NCBI RefSeq assembly: GCF_000428885.1
Contig: NZ_AUAU01000007.1
Span: forward strand, 1 to 64,000
Direction: 5' to 3'
DNA length: 64,000 nt
Source: Geothrix fermentans DSM 14018
GTDB taxonomy: Bacteria > Acidobacteriota > Holophagae > Holophagales > Holophagaceae
A program made the translations under genes and the position numbers. Positions 54,837 through 64,000 of the stretch are shown piece by piece. Below the pieces are notes generated by a model. The model saw nothing but the letters and a program-made list of their open reading frames with translations, did not search any database and was not told the origin of the DNA. Each line of letters opens with the position of its first letter. The first letter of the stretch is position 1.

Positions 54837-55739
54837 TCAGGCCTCGTCCGGCTCCACGAAGAGGTGCTGGATCTGGGGGAAGCGCCGCTTCAAGTCCACT
54901 TCGAGGGCATCGATGGCCGCCACCAGGGCGGCGCCGCTGGGCTGGTCCCGGAACTGCACCTGCAGCGCCACCATGAGGCGGTCGCTGCCCACGATCACGG
55001 CCACCAGGTGCAGCACCCGGTCCACGGCCGGATCCTCCTCCGCCGCCGCGCGGAGCTGGGCCCTCAGGGCCAGGGGCGGCGCCTCGTTCATGAGGAGGCT
55101 CGCCACCTCGACGCCCACGAAGAGGGCCACGGCGATGAGCAGGAGCCCGATGGCCACGCTGCCGGCCCCATCCCACACGGGGTTCCCGGTGGCCATCGTG
55201 AGCAGCACCGCCGCCAGCGCGACCACCAGGCCCACCAGGGCCGCGATGTCCTCCGCCAGCACGACCACCAGCTCCGTGCTGCTGGACTGGCGCAGGTAGC
55301 GCAGGAGGGAGCGGCCCCGGCGCTCGGCCTCCGCCGCCTTCAGGGCCCCCCGCAGCGAAGCCCCCTCCAGGCCGATGGCGAAGACCAGCAGGGCCACGGC
55401 CCAGCCCAGGTGGTGCGGCGCCTCGGGATGGCGGATCTTGTGGATCCCCTCCACCAGCGAATAGAGCCCGCCGATGGTGAAGAGCAGGAGGGCCACGAGG
55501 AAGCTCGCCACGAAGGCGGCCTGGCCATGGCCCAGGGGATGCTTCGGCCCGGCGGGCTTCCCGGCCTGGCGCATGCCCAGGAAGAGCAGCACCTGGTTCG
55601 CGCAGTCCGCGGTCGAATGGATGGCTTCGGTGAGGAGGCTGGAACTGCCGGTCAAGAGGAACACGCCGAACTTGGAGACGGCGATGCCCCCGTTGGCGGC
55701 GAGGGCCAGGGCGATGGCGCGGGCGGAACCGGTGGACAT
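54837..55739 (-). CDS. Cation diffusion facilitator family transporter
   Basis: 300 residues. Six membrane helices precede a short cytoplasmic domain. The metal site is made of HSTAD in EAIHSTADCANQVLL and of EDIAAL in the fifth helix, where Glu replaces the second HxxxD His. PKHPLGHGQAAFVAS is the conserved loop. The family exports Zn(II), Co(II), Fe(II) or Mn(II); the HxxxD/ExxxD-type variation leaves the metal open. The C-terminal domain ends QIQHLFVEPDEA. The gene is 21 bp from the folC gene. Confidence 0.88.
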   Translation of the reverse strand: MSTGSARAIALALAANGGIAVSKFGVFLLTGSSSLLTEAIHSTADCANQVLLFLGMRQAGKPAGPKHPLGHGQAAFVASFLVALLLFTIGGLYSLVEGIHKIRHPEAPHHLGWAVALLVFAIGLEGASLRGALKAAEAERRGRSLLRYLRQSSSTELVVVLAEDIAALVGLVVALAAVLLTMATGNPVWDGAGSVAIGLLLIAVALFVGVEVASLLMNEAPPLALRAQLRAAAEEDPAVDRVLHLVAVIVGSDRLMVALQVQFRDQPSGAALVAAIDALEVDLKRRFPQIQHLFVEPDEA

Positions 55740-55759
55740 GGATCCAGCATAGGGCCGGA

Positions 55760-56989
55760 TCAGAAGGCGTAGATGCCCAGCTCCCGCAGCAGGTCGCCCA
55801 GCAGGTAGAGGGAACCCGTCACCAGGCGGGGGGCCTCCGCGGGCGTCCGCAGGAGCGCCGCCGCCTCCCGGAGGTCGAGCATCGGCGCCTCAAGGCCCCA
55901 GGCCTCCCGCAGGGCCCCGGCCTTCGCGTAGCGCGGAGCGTCCCCCTGGATGTAGGTGACGGACAGCGGGCGCATGCGCTTCATCTCCCGGGCCACGCCA
56001 GCCAGGTCCTTGTCGCCCATGGCGCCGAAGAAGAGGTGAGGGCGGACACCGCAGGCCAGGGCATGGTCCGCCAGGACCCGCGCGCCATCGGGGTTGTGGG
56101 CACCGTCCATCCACACGGCCTGGAGCCCCGGCGGAGCCCAGAGCCGGCCGGGCCAGCGGGTGGCCGCCACGCCCTCCCAGAGCCGCTCCTCGGGCACGGG
56201 AAAACCGAGTTCGCGCAGCTGGCGGACCGCCTCGAAGGCGGTGGCGAGGTTGTCCAGCTGGTGCAGCCCCGCGAGACCCACCCGCTGGCCGGTCACCCTG
56301 GAATGGTCCCACCGGATGTCCGCGGGCCCCAGGCGCTGGGCCGGGCACAGGACCGGCGCGCAGGGCAGCAGGGGGCGGATCCACTCCGGGTCGAGGGTGG
56401 GGCCCAGCACCAGGGGTCGCCCATCCCGCGCCGTGCAGAGCTTCTCCCGGGCGATGGCCTCCCGGGTGTCGCCCAGGTACTGCTGGTGGTCGAGGCTCAC
56501 GTTGGTGAGTACCGTGAGGATGGGATCCGTGGCGTTGGTGGCGTCCCAGCGGCCGCCCATGCCCACCTCGAGGATCGCGACTTCCACGCCGGTCATGCGG
56601 AAGGCCGAGAGGGCCGCCGTGATCATCAGCTCGAAGTAGGTGGCGGTCACCCCGGTGCGGGCCTCGGAGTCGAAGGCCTCTCCCAGCAGCAATTCGAGGG
56701 CGCCTTCACCGATGGGCTCGCCGTCCACCCAGACGCGCTCGGTGACGTCCACCAGGTGGGGCGAGGTGGTCCAGCCCACCACGAAGCCCGCGGCCTTCAG
56801 CATGTGGGCGAGGAAGGCCCCCGTGCTGCCCTTGCCGTTGGTGCCCGCGACGAGGAGGACGGGGAAGTTCATGTCCGGGCGGCCCAGGCCGTCCAGCAGG
56901 GCCCGGATGTTCTCCAGGCCGCACTTGATCCCCATGTGGCCGCGCCCCTGGAGGCGCGGGATGTGGACGAGCTCGAGCCCCCCGCTCAT
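55760..56989 (-). CDS. folC: Folylpolyglutamate / dihydrofolate synthase
   Basis: 409 residues. It adds glutamate to folates, and possibly to dihydropteroate. The P-loop AGTNGKGSTGAFLAHMLKAAGF is at about 48, the Mur-ligase-like segment GVEVAILEVGMGGRWDATN follows, then NVSLDHQQYLG and the C-terminal WMDGAHNPDGARVLADHAL. Start ATG 56989 overlaps the accD stop by 1 nt (TGATG). The accD-folC order is shared by many bacteria, where both genes are coupled. Confidence 0.93.
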   Translation of the reverse strand: MSGGLELVHIPRLQGRGHMGIKCGLENIRALLDGLGRPDMNFPVLLVAGTNGKGSTGAFLAHMLKAAGFVVGWTTSPHLVDVTERVWVDGEPIGEGALELLLGEAFDSEARTGVTATYFELMITAALSAFRMTGVEVAILEVGMGGRWDATNATDPILTVLTNVSLDHQQYLGDTREAIAREKLCTARDGRPLVLGPTLDPEWIRPLLPCAPVLCPAQRLGPADIRWDHSRVTGQRVGLAGLHQLDNLATAFEAVRQLRELGFPVPEERLWEGVAATRWPGRLWAPPGLQAVWMDGAHNPDGARVLADHALACGVRPHLFFGAMGDKDLAGVAREMKRMRPLSVTYIQGDAPRYAKAGALREAWGLEAPMLDLREAAALLRTPAEAPRLVTGSLYLLGDLLRELGIYAF

Positions 56990-57843
56990 CAGTCCCGGGG
57001 CGAGGGCGTCATCCAGGCCAGGCAGGCGGCGATGAAGTCCTTGAGGTGGTCGCGGGTGACGACCTTGTCCACCATGCCGTGGGTCTGGAGGAACTCCGAG
57101 CGCTGGAAGCCCTCGGGCAGGCTCTGCTTGATGGTCTGCTCGATGACGCGCGGGCCCGCGAAGCCGATGAGGGCCTTGGGCTCGGCGATGTTGAGGTCGC
57201 CCAGCATGGCGTAGCTGGCGCTCACGCCGCCGGTGGTGGGGTCCGTGAGGATGCTGAGGTAGGGCAGACCCGCCTTGTCCAGCTTGGCCAGGGCGGCGCT
57301 GACCTTGGCCATCTGCATCAGCGACAAGGTGCCCTCCTGCATGCGGGCGCCGCCGCTGCAGCTGACGATGAGGTAGGCACACTGCTTCTCCAGGGCCCGC
57401 TCGGCGCCCAGGCGCAGCTTCTCGCCCACCACGCTGCCCATGCTCGCGGCCAGGAAGTCGAAGTTCATGATGGCCGCCACCACCGGCTGGCCGGAGAGCG
57501 TGCCCTCCACCACCACGACGGCATCCTCGGTCTCGCCGGCCTGCTCCAGCTTCTTCAGCTGGTCCTTGTAGCTCTTGGTCGAGACGAAGCCGAGCGGATC
57601 GCCACTCCGCAGGTCGCTGAAGAGCGTGGTCCAGCCCTCGTCCAGCAGGTTCTCCAGCCGCTCGCCCACGCCGATGCGGAAGTGGTATCCGCACTTGGGG
57701 CAGACGTTGTGGGTGTTGACCAGCTCCTTGCGGTAGATCAGCTCCTTGCAGGCCTCGCACTTGATCCAGAGGCCCTCGGGCACCCGGACGGTCTTTTCTT
57801 CGACAGCGGTCTTCTGTTGACGCTTCTTCACGAACCAGGACAT
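56989..57843 (-). CDS. accD: Acetyl-CoA carboxylase carboxyltransferase subunit beta
   Basis: 284 residues. Together with AccA it transfers carboxylate from biotin to acetyl-CoA in fatty acid synthesis. The N-terminal zinc ribbon WIKCEACKELIYRKELVNTHNVCPKCGYHF has four Cys (positions about 29-51). The carboxyltransferase core has SGGARMQEGTLSLMQMAKVSAAL and DPTTGGVSASYAMLGD. Its 1-nt overlap with folC suggests coupled translation. parB follows upstream on the minus strand by 8 bp. Confidence 0.95.
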   Translation of the reverse strand: MSWFVKKRQQKTAVEEKTVRVPEGLWIKCEACKELIYRKELVNTHNVCPKCGYHFRIGVGERLENLLDEGWTTLFSDLRSGDPLGFVSTKSYKDQLKKLEQAGETEDAVVVVEGTLSGQPVVAAIMNFDFLAASMGSVVGEKLRLGAERALEKQCAYLIVSCSGGARMQEGTLSLMQMAKVSAALAKLDKAGLPYLSILTDPTTGGVSASYAMLGDLNIAEPKALIGFAGPRVIEQTIKQSLPEGFQRSEFLQTHGMVDKVVTRDHLKDFIAACLAWMTPSPRD

Positions 57844-57851
57844 GACGACTC

Positions 57852-58721
57852 CTACCGGCCCTTGGCCGGACCGTGCTTGAGGGCCTCGAAGAGCCGGTCC
57901 AGCTCCGCTTCGCTGCCGTAGTGCATGACCAGGGCGCCCGCCTTGCCCTTGGCCTTGATCTCGATGCGGGTGCCCCAGGACTGGGTCAGCTCCTCTGCCG
58001 CGGCCTTGATGAACAGCTCCTGGGGATGCCGCTTCTTCCCGCCCTTGGCCTTGGCCTGCTTCTGGAGCTGCTGGATGCGGGCCTCCAGGGCCCGCACGCT
58101 GAGCTGCTGCGCCACCACCTCGTGGGCCAGCTGCTCCTGCAGGCGGGGATCGGGCACGCCCAGCAGCACCTTGGCGTGGCCGGTGCTCAGACGCCCGTGG
58201 GCGACATCCGCCTTGATCTCGGCGGGAAGACGCAGCAGCCGCAGGGTGTTGGCCACCTGGGGCCGGGACTTGCCCACGCGGTCCGCCACCTGCTCCTGGG
58301 TGAGGCGCAGGTGCTCGCCCAGCTGCCAGTAGGCCGTGGCCTCCTCGATGGGGTTCAGCTCCTGGCGCTGGATGTTCTCCACCAGGGCGAACTCCAGCAG
58401 ACGGTCATCGGGCACTTCCTTGATGACCACGGGAACCATGGCGATCCCGGCCAGGCGGGCGGCCCGCCAGCGGCGCTCGCCGGCGATGATCTCGAACTGC
58501 TGGCCCACCTTGCGCACGACGATGGGCTGGACCATGCCGTGCTGCTTGAGGCTCTCCGCCAGCTCCGCCAGGGCGGCCTCGTCGAAGTGCGTGCGGGGCT
58601 GGGCCCGGTTGGGCACCAGGCTGCCCAGGGGCAGCTCCCGCTGGTTGGCGTCCTCGGGCGCCATCTGGCTCATGAGCGAAGTGAGTCCCCGGCCGAGGGC
58701 CGGACGCTTCAACTGGGTCAT
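57852..58721 (-). CDS. parB: ParB chromosome partition protein (CTPase)
   Basis: 289 residues. ParB binds parS and loads SMC. Landmarks are LGRGLTSLM at the start, QPRTHFDEAALAELAESLKQHGMVQPIVVR, the CTP-binding box GERRWRAARLAG, ENIQRQELNPIEEA, and the helix-turn-helix LTQEQVADRVGKSRPQVANTLRLLRLP. The C-terminal dimerisation region follows. Start 58721 overlaps the parA stop by 1 nt (TGATG), so the start at 58760 is less likely. No parS site was looked for by computation. Confidence 0.95.
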   Translation of the reverse strand: MTQLKRPALGRGLTSLMSQMAPEDANQRELPLGSLVPNRAQPRTHFDEAALAELAESLKQHGMVQPIVVRKVGQQFEIIAGERRWRAARLAGIAMVPVVIKEVPDDRLLEFALVENIQRQELNPIEEATAYWQLGEHLRLTQEQVADRVGKSRPQVANTLRLLRLPAEIKADVAHGRLSTGHAKVLLGVPDPRLQEQLAHEVVAQQLSVRALEARIQQLQKQAKAKGGKKRHPQELFIKAAAEELTQSWGTRIEIKAKGKAGALVMHYGSEAELDRLFEALKHGPAKGR

Positions 58722-59500
58722 CAGGCTTCCCTCCTCGCGGGCAGCTCCAGTCCCAGCCATTCCTTCGCGAGGCTGAGGTAGGCCTGGGCGCCCTTGGAGC
58801 GCAGGTCATAGAAGGCCACGGGCTTGCCGTGGCTGGGCGCCTCGGCGAGCCGGATGTTGCGGGGGATCATGGTCTGGAAGACCTTGCCGGGGAAGGCGTG
58901 GCGCACCTCATTGGCCACGGCGGCGCCGAGGTTGGTGCGCTCCTCCGCCATGGTCAGGAGGATGCCGCCCAGCTGCAGGTTCGGATTGGGGCCGGCCTGG
59001 ATGCGACGCAGGGTCTCGGTGAGCTCCGCCAGGCCATCGAGGGCGAAGAACTCGCAGGGCATGGGGACGATGACCTCGTCCGCGGCGCTGAGGGCGTTCA
59101 GGGTGATCATGCCGAGGCTGGGCGGCGGATCGATGAGGATGTAGTCGAAGCGATCCATGAGCGGGGCCAGCCCCTGCTTCAGCACCTGGAGCTGGGGCAG
59201 CTCGAAGAGCTCGAACTCCAACTGGGCGAGGTCCTTGCCCGCGGGGATCACCTGCATCATGGGGACCTCGGTGCTCAGCACCAGGGCCTCGGCCGGGGCG
59301 CCCTTCATCAGCGCGTAGGCGCCGGCCCGGTGGTCCGGCTTGGGAAAGCCCAGGCCCGTGGTGCTGTGGCCCTGGGGATCGAAGTCCACCAGCAGCACCA
59401 TCTTCTCCATCATCGCGAGGGACGCGGCGAGGTTGATGGCCGTGGTGGTCTTGCCCACCCCGCCCTTCTGGTTCGCCAGAGCCACCACCCGGGCGCGCAT
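58721..59500 (-). CDS. parA: ParA chromosome partition ATPase
   Basis: 259 residues. The deviant Walker A KGGVGKTTTAINLAASLA is at about residues 10-27, followed by LVDFDPQGHSTTGLG, YILIDPPPSLGMITLNALSAADEVIVPMP and IPRNIRLAEAPSHGKPV. It drives ParB-parS movement. GAGGG precedes ATG 59500. The upstream in-frame codons from 59596 are not ParA-like. It is followed by parB with a 1-nt overlap. parAB usually lies near the replication origin. Confidence 0.95.
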   Translation of the reverse strand: MRARVVALANQKGGVGKTTTAINLAASLAMMEKMVLLVDFDPQGHSTTGLGFPKPDHRAGAYALMKGAPAEALVLSTEVPMMQVIPAGKDLAQLEFELFELPQLQVLKQGLAPLMDRFDYILIDPPPSLGMITLNALSAADEVIVPMPCEFFALDGLAELTETLRRIQAGPNPNLQLGGILLTMAEERTNLGAAVANEVRHAFPGKVFQTMIPRNIRLAEAPSHGKPVAFYDLRSKGAQAYLSLAKEWLGLELPARREA

Positions 59501-59614
59501 CAGGCGGCCCTCATCATCGCGCAGGCGCTGGTCAAACCACGCATCTCGGCATCCCCTCGGGTGTGGAACACGCCAGTCTAGCAGGTCGGGTTCCACGGCG
59601 AAGAGGCCGCGTGG

Positions 59615-60418
59615 TCAGGGCCTGGGCGAGGGCCTGAGTGAGGGATCAGGCTGTGCGACGCCCAGCCGGCGCACCGGGCCGGAAAGCCACAAGTCGTGCC
59701 ACCCGCCGCCGGCTTCCGGAACGAGGGTGACGGAAACGTCCTCGCCTCCCGCCGTGTGCAGGCGCCACTCGGAAGGCCCCTCCGTCCGGGCCAGCCAGGC
59801 GGCGGCCACGGCGCAGCCCGTTCCGCAGCAGAGGGTCTCCCCTTCGACGCCGCGCTCCCAGGAGCGGATGCCCGCCTCGCCGGGCGCGACCACTTCGACC
59901 ACGTTCACGTTCGTGCCGCCGGGGATCGCAGGGTGATGCCTGAGCGGCGGTGCGAAGGCCGGAAGGTCCACGGCCGCCACCGAGGGCACGCGCAGCACCA
60001 GCTGCGGATTCCCGATCCACCCGAAGGCCGCGGGCAGGTCCGTGGACATGGGAACGGGCCGCAGTCCGAAGGTCTCCCCCTCGGGCAGGCGGATCCCCAC
60101 GCCTCGATGGTCGCGGCGGAGGAGGATGCGCTCGCCATTGGAGAGGGCCTCCACCAGGGTCCCCTCCGGGGCTCCGGGAATGGCGAGGGCGGCCCTGCTA
60201 CCGTTGGAACAAAAGGACTTGGACCCGTCTGCATCCCAGTGGTCCAGGATCCAGGGACCCGTTCCGGGCCTTTGCATCAAAAAAAGGCCATCTAAACCGA
60301 ACCCCCGGCTCCGAGGGCAGAGGATCTTCGCCCAATTCGAGCCGTTGGAATCTTTAGCCTCGTCCGCCCAGAGGTAGCCGAACACATTGCCGGACGCGGA
60401 GGCGAGGAAGAGGTCCAA
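59615..60418 (-). CDS. dapF: Diaminopimelate epimerase
   Basis: 267 residues from a TTG at 60418. It interconverts LL- and meso-diaminopimelate for lysine and murein. The two catalytic Cys are Cys70 in SFCSNGSRAALA (the usual CGNG is CSNG here) and the Cys in ETLCCGTGCAVAAAW. GTNVNVVEVV is the conserved middle segment. GAGAAG precedes the TTG, and the FtsB-like stop lies 2 nt upstream. The first ATG in frame (60469) would overlap that gene and is not similar to DapF. Confidence 0.88.
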   Translation of the reverse strand: MDLFLASASGNVFGYLWADEAKDSNGSNWAKILCPRSRGFGLDGLFLMQRPGTGPWILDHWDADGSKSFCSNGSRAALAIPGAPEGTLVEALSNGERILLRRDHRGVGIRLPEGETFGLRPVPMSTDLPAAFGWIGNPQLVLRVPSVAAVDLPAFAPPLRHHPAIPGGTNVNVVEVVAPGEAGIRSWERGVEGETLCCGTGCAVAAAWLARTEGPSEWRLHTAGGEDVSVTLVPEAGGGWHDLWLSGPVRRLGVAQPDPSLRPSPRP

Positions 60419-60419
60419 G

Positions 60420-60722
60420 CTACTTCTCGCGGTTCCCGAAGGTGTAGACGGTCTCCCCGGGACGCGCATAGCCCTGGCGGCGCGCCAGCGCCTCCATGAG
60501 CTCGGGGTCCTTGGCGGCGAGGCGCTGGACCTCCTCCAGCAGCTCCCGGTTGCGCTTGTTCAGCTCCACGAGCCGCGCCCGGGTGGCGGCCAGCTCGTTC
60601 TCGCGCTTGCGGAGCTCGGGCAGCCCCCCCTGGGAGAAGAGCAGGGCCACGAGGGACAGGAAGCCGGAGGCTCCGAGCACGCCCCACACGGTGGAGGACT
60701 TCAGGAGCCAGTTGGCGTTCAT
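60420..60722 (-). CDS. FtsB/DivIC-like septum formation initiator
   Basis: 100 residues. One membrane helix (VWGVLGASGFLSLVALLF) is followed by a coiled coil (ELRKRENELAATRARLVELNKRNRELLEEVQRLA) and ARRQGYARPGETVYTFGNREK, the typical FtsB/DivIC end. It joins the FtsL-FtsQ division complex. It is 20 bp downstream of eno on the same strand, where an eno-ftsB order is common. Confidence 0.88.
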   Translation of the reverse strand: MNANWLLKSSTVWGVLGASGFLSLVALLFSQGGLPELRKRENELAATRARLVELNKRNRELLEEVQRLAAKDPELMEALARRQGYARPGETVYTFGNREK

Positions 60723-60741
60723 GGGCCCTCCCAGTTGAGGA

Positions 60742-62067
<1,326 letters not shown>

Positions 62068-62104
62068 TTAGCCAGGTTGTGCGGACGGATCCGCTGGAAT
62101 CCGT

Positions 62105-62575
62105 CTACTTCTTCGCGGCCTTCTTGGGGGCAGCCTTCTTCGCGACGGTCTTCTTGGCGGCCGGCTTCTTGGCGGCGGCCTTCTTGGGGGCGGCCTTCTT
62201 CGCGACGGCCTTCTTGGCGGCCGGCTTCTTGGCGGCGGCCTTCTTCGGCGCGGCCTTCTTGGCGGCGGCCTTCTTCGGCGCGGCCTTCTTCACGGCCTTC
62301 TTGACGACCTTCTTCGCGGCGGCCTTCTTGGGGGCGGCCTTCTTGGCGGCGGCCTTCTTCGGCGCGGCCTTCTTGGCGGCGGCCTTCTTGGGGGCAGCCT
62401 TCTTCGCGGCCGGCTTCTTGGCGGCGGCCTTCTTCGGCGCGGCCTTCTTCGCAGCCGGCTTCTTGGCGGCGGCCTTCTTCTTCGGCGCGGCCTTCTTCGC
62501 GGCCGGCTTCTTGGCAGCGGGCTTCGCGGCCGCGGGGGCGGCGGGGGTGGCGACCATGTTGGTCAGTTCGGCCAT
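62105..62575 (-). CDS. Histone H1-like Lys/Ala-rich protein from an internal start
   Basis: 156 residues if translated from ATG 62575, in the same frame as the TrpC-like gene. AAAGGAG (AAGGAG at 62582-62587) lies 6 nt upstream, an excellent ribosome binding site, and [18 protein letters not shown] is a fitting N-terminus. The rest is [19 protein letters not shown]-type repeats, as in bacterial H1-like proteins that coat DNA. The repeat DNA is a tandem array of about 30-bp units. Both a fusion and a separate small protein can be made from this stretch. Confidence 0.75.
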   Translation of the reverse strand: MAELTNMVATPAAPAAAKPAAKKPAAKKAAPKKKAAAKKPAAKKAAPKKAAAKKPAAKKAAPKKAAAKKAAPKKAAAKKAAPKKAAAKKVVKKAVKKAAPKKAAAKKAAPKKAAAKKPAAKKAVAKKAAPKKAAAKKPAAKKTVAKKAAPKKAAKK

Positions 62576-63544
62576 GGGTGGCTCCTTTACGCCCTTTTGG
62601 GCGAGGTTGGAAGGGGTCGTGCGGGAAGATGGCTTGCCAGTAGCACCTTTCGTGCCGGGCTGGCTAGCGGCTTCCCGCTGGGTGGATATGCGTTCCTTGG
62701 CTGCGGCAGCAGCCGTGGGGGGGTGCGCCGCATCGGCGGCAGAGCCGGTCTTGCCCTTGGGCTTCGCGGCTTTTTTCGGGGGCTCCACGCCTGCCAGGAT
62801 CTGCGCCAGACGCTTGCCGGGATAGTAGTCGTCGAGAAGGGCGTCGCCGATCAGCAGGCCGTGGACGCCCAGGGCCTCCATCTGCTTGATCTGCTCCAGC
62901 CGGTGGATGCCGCCTTCGACCATCTTGAGGCAGCTCTTGGGGATCTTCTTGACCAGGACCACGGCCTGGTCCCAGGAGGGTTCCCAGGTGTCGAGGTTGC
63001 GGCCCACGGCGCAGATGATGTCGGCGCCCGCGTCCACAGCCCGCTGGAGGTCGGCCTCGGAGGTCACCTCCACCACCACGTCGAGCCCCTTGCTCATGGC
63101 GAACTTGAGCAGCGTCTCCAGACGGTCCTGGCCCAGGAGGGCGGGCATGAGGAAGATGGCGTCGGCGCCGAGGATCTTGCTCTCCTCGACCTGGTACTCC
63201 TCGAAGATGAAGTCGCGGCGGATGAGGGGCAGCTTCACCTGGCTGCGGACCTCGGAGAGGTGCTTGTCCTCGCCGTGGTAGAGGAACTTGTCCGTGGCGA
63301 TGGAGAGGGCCCTGGCGCCATTTTCGGCCAGACTCTTGGCGTGAGTGGAGGCCTTGTAAGAATCCCGGACCTGACCCCGGCCGGGGTCACCCCCGGCCAC
63401 TTCACCCAAAATAGTGATTCCAGGCTGGCTGAGCTCTTCCTTCAGGGAGTGGTGACCCTTGTAGGCATCTTTGACCGCCACGGGGCCCCGCTGCTTTTTG
63501 ATTTCCACGTCGAGGGCCTTGAAGATGGCGACTTTCTTTAGCAT
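62105..63544 (-). CDS. TrpC-like barrel fused to histone H1-like Lys/Ala-rich tail
   Basis: 479 residues. Residues 1-253 are an indole-3-glycerol-phosphate synthase fold ([73 protein letters not shown]). Glu48 and Glu159 match conserved residues. Against canonical TrpC, the Lys of EIK is Ala50, the catalytic Lys of the KDF motif is Arg110, INN is replaced at 179-181 and the SESG Ser is Gly211. Residues 254-323 are an unstructured linker and 324-479 a (K/A/P)-rich tail of H1 type. No stop separates them. TrpC activity is doubtful. The H1-like part also has its own start. Confidence 0.72.
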   Translation of the reverse strand: MLKKVAIFKALDVEIKKQRGPVAVKDAYKGHHSLKEELSQPGITILGEVAGGDPGRGQVRDSYKASTHAKSLAENGARALSIATDKFLYHGEDKHLSEVRSQVKLPLIRRDFIFEEYQVEESKILGADAIFLMPALLGQDRLETLLKFAMSKGLDVVVEVTSEADLQRAVDAGADIICAVGRNLDTWEPSWDQAVVLVKKIPKSCLKMVEGGIHRLEQIKQMEALGVHGLLIGDALLDDYYPGKRLAQILAGVEPPKKAAKPKGKTGSAADAAHPPTAAAAAKERISTQREAASQPGTKGATGKPSSRTTPSNLAQKGVKEPPMAELTNMVATPAAPAAAKPAAKKPAAKKAAPKKKAAAKKPAAKKAAPKKAAAKKPAAKKAAPKKAAAKKAAPKKAAAKKAAPKKAAAKKVVKKAVKKAAPKKAAAKKAAPKKAAAKKPAAKKAVAKKAAPKKAAAKKPAAKKTVAKKAAPKKAAKK

Positions 63545-64000
63545 TTCCCACGCTCCAAATCTCAGATACCTCGCTGCTGGCCCTATGGGGAAGATGATCG
63601 GTCGTTTTTCCTCTGATTCAACATCAAACCAGTGATCCGAATGAGGTCAACAGAGAAATCAAAAAAATCTTCATTTTTTTTGACGCTACCTCCCCCCCTC
63701 CCATCCATTCGTCTCCACCCCCGCGGGCACGGCTTTCCACCTTCATCCCGCTTCAGCGCGACCGCGATGGGCGCCACCGTCCGTCCATCGCGCGACGATC
63801 CGTTCCGCTGCAAACCCGCGCCCACGCGCCATCCGCAAACACCACCTCCTCCCCGTCCGCAAGGATCCCCGCGCCCGCTGCGACACCGGAACCACGTCCC
63901 CGGCGACCCGCCACGCCGGGCTGTTCGTGCCCCGCGTCGCGACCTCCGCCTGCTACGCTTCCCTTCGAGCCTTCCGCCCCGGGCCCAGCGCACGCGGCCT
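63545..64000. other. Non-coding stretch upstream of the TrpC-like gene
   Basis: The spacer (456 bp, to the window edge) has no gene with start and codon bias. A weak promoter-like pair on the minus strand is TTGACC (63645-63650) with TTGATG (63622-63627) 17 bp on, and an A-rich run at 63658-63670 and a T run nearby. A minus-strand open frame (63583-63993) has an Arg-rich, low-complexity product and is judged spurious. Confidence 0.4.

Noticed and set aside
62108-62520. Tandem repeats of about 30 bp that could suggest a CRISPR or satellite
   Set aside because: The repeat is in frame and encodes the Lys/Ala tail of the H1-like protein; there are no unique spacers.
63583-63993. Minus-strand open frame at the right edge
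   Set aside because: An Arg/Gly-rich product without a fold, ribosome binding site or codon bias; treated as non-coding.

Overview
The window is a stretch of a high-GC bacterial chromosome, almost wholly coding, with a strong G/C bias at third codon positions; that bias produces very long antisense shadow frames, which I left out. The gene content suggests a member of the Acidobacteriota, most likely the Holophagae (Geothrix/Holophaga group): fused isobutyryl-CoA mutase IcmF, a split glycine decarboxylase, a patatin with an outer-membrane barrel, an M2 peptidyl-dipeptidase, an orphan PPDK-N protein and a lysine-rich H1-like protein. The placement is inferred from gene content and recalled family distributions, not from a database search. 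There is no rRNA operon, complete tRNA or CRISPR array.

Layout: 1-0.36 kb is the end of an ISL3-type insertion sequence. 0.36-1.2 kb is gene-free and full of repeats and hairpins. 1.2-13 kb carries pirin, gdhA, a PEP/pyruvate-binding protein, a DUF1579 protein, gmk, a C-terminal processing protease, an acyl-CoA dehydrogenase and an S9 peptidase. 13-18.6 kb (minus strand) has folK, queF, a GxxExxY gene, queC, an acyltransferase, hslO and an M2 peptidase, punctuated by three short-period palindromes. 18.6-24.7 kb has two overlapping sensor kinases divergent from modABC. 24.7-32.8 kb (minus) has an NTF2-like protein, gcvPB/gcvPA, patatin, rph and rpiB. 32.8-37.3 kb has a SNF2 helicase, a SWIM protein and RidA. 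37.4-41.5 kb (minus) has a PstS-like protein, a LytTR/LytS pair with a Spy-like protein, and an unknown protein. 41.6-44.3 kb has an Hpt protein, a 312-bp palindromic element, a lytic transglycosylase and a frameshifted rhuM. 44.3-54.8 kb has icmF, a TPR protein, an HtrA protease, a DUF1573-like protein, a secreted PKD protein, YjbQ and a flavin reductase. 54.8-63.5 kb (minus) has a CDF transporter, folC, accD, parB, parA, dapF, an FtsB-like protein, eno and a TrpC-like/H1-like fusion.

Many neighbours overlap by 1-16 nt and are probably translationally coupled (modA/B/C, queC/acyltransferase/hslO, patatin/rph/rpiB, lytTR/lytS, the two kinases, SNF2/SWIM, folC/accD, parA/parB). queC and queF are two steps of the queuosine precursor route, now separated by the GxxExxY element.

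The most unusual items are: (1) a TrpC-like barrel that has lost the canonical catalytic residues and runs in frame, without a stop, into a histone H1-like Lys/Ala tail that also has its own ribosome binding site; (2) a family of short-period palindromes, one of which encloses a GxxExxY nuclease-family gene fitted between its arms, with stop codons of neighbouring genes lying in the palindrome ends; (3) a 312-bp nested palindromic element with 20-bp perfect terminal inverted repeats.
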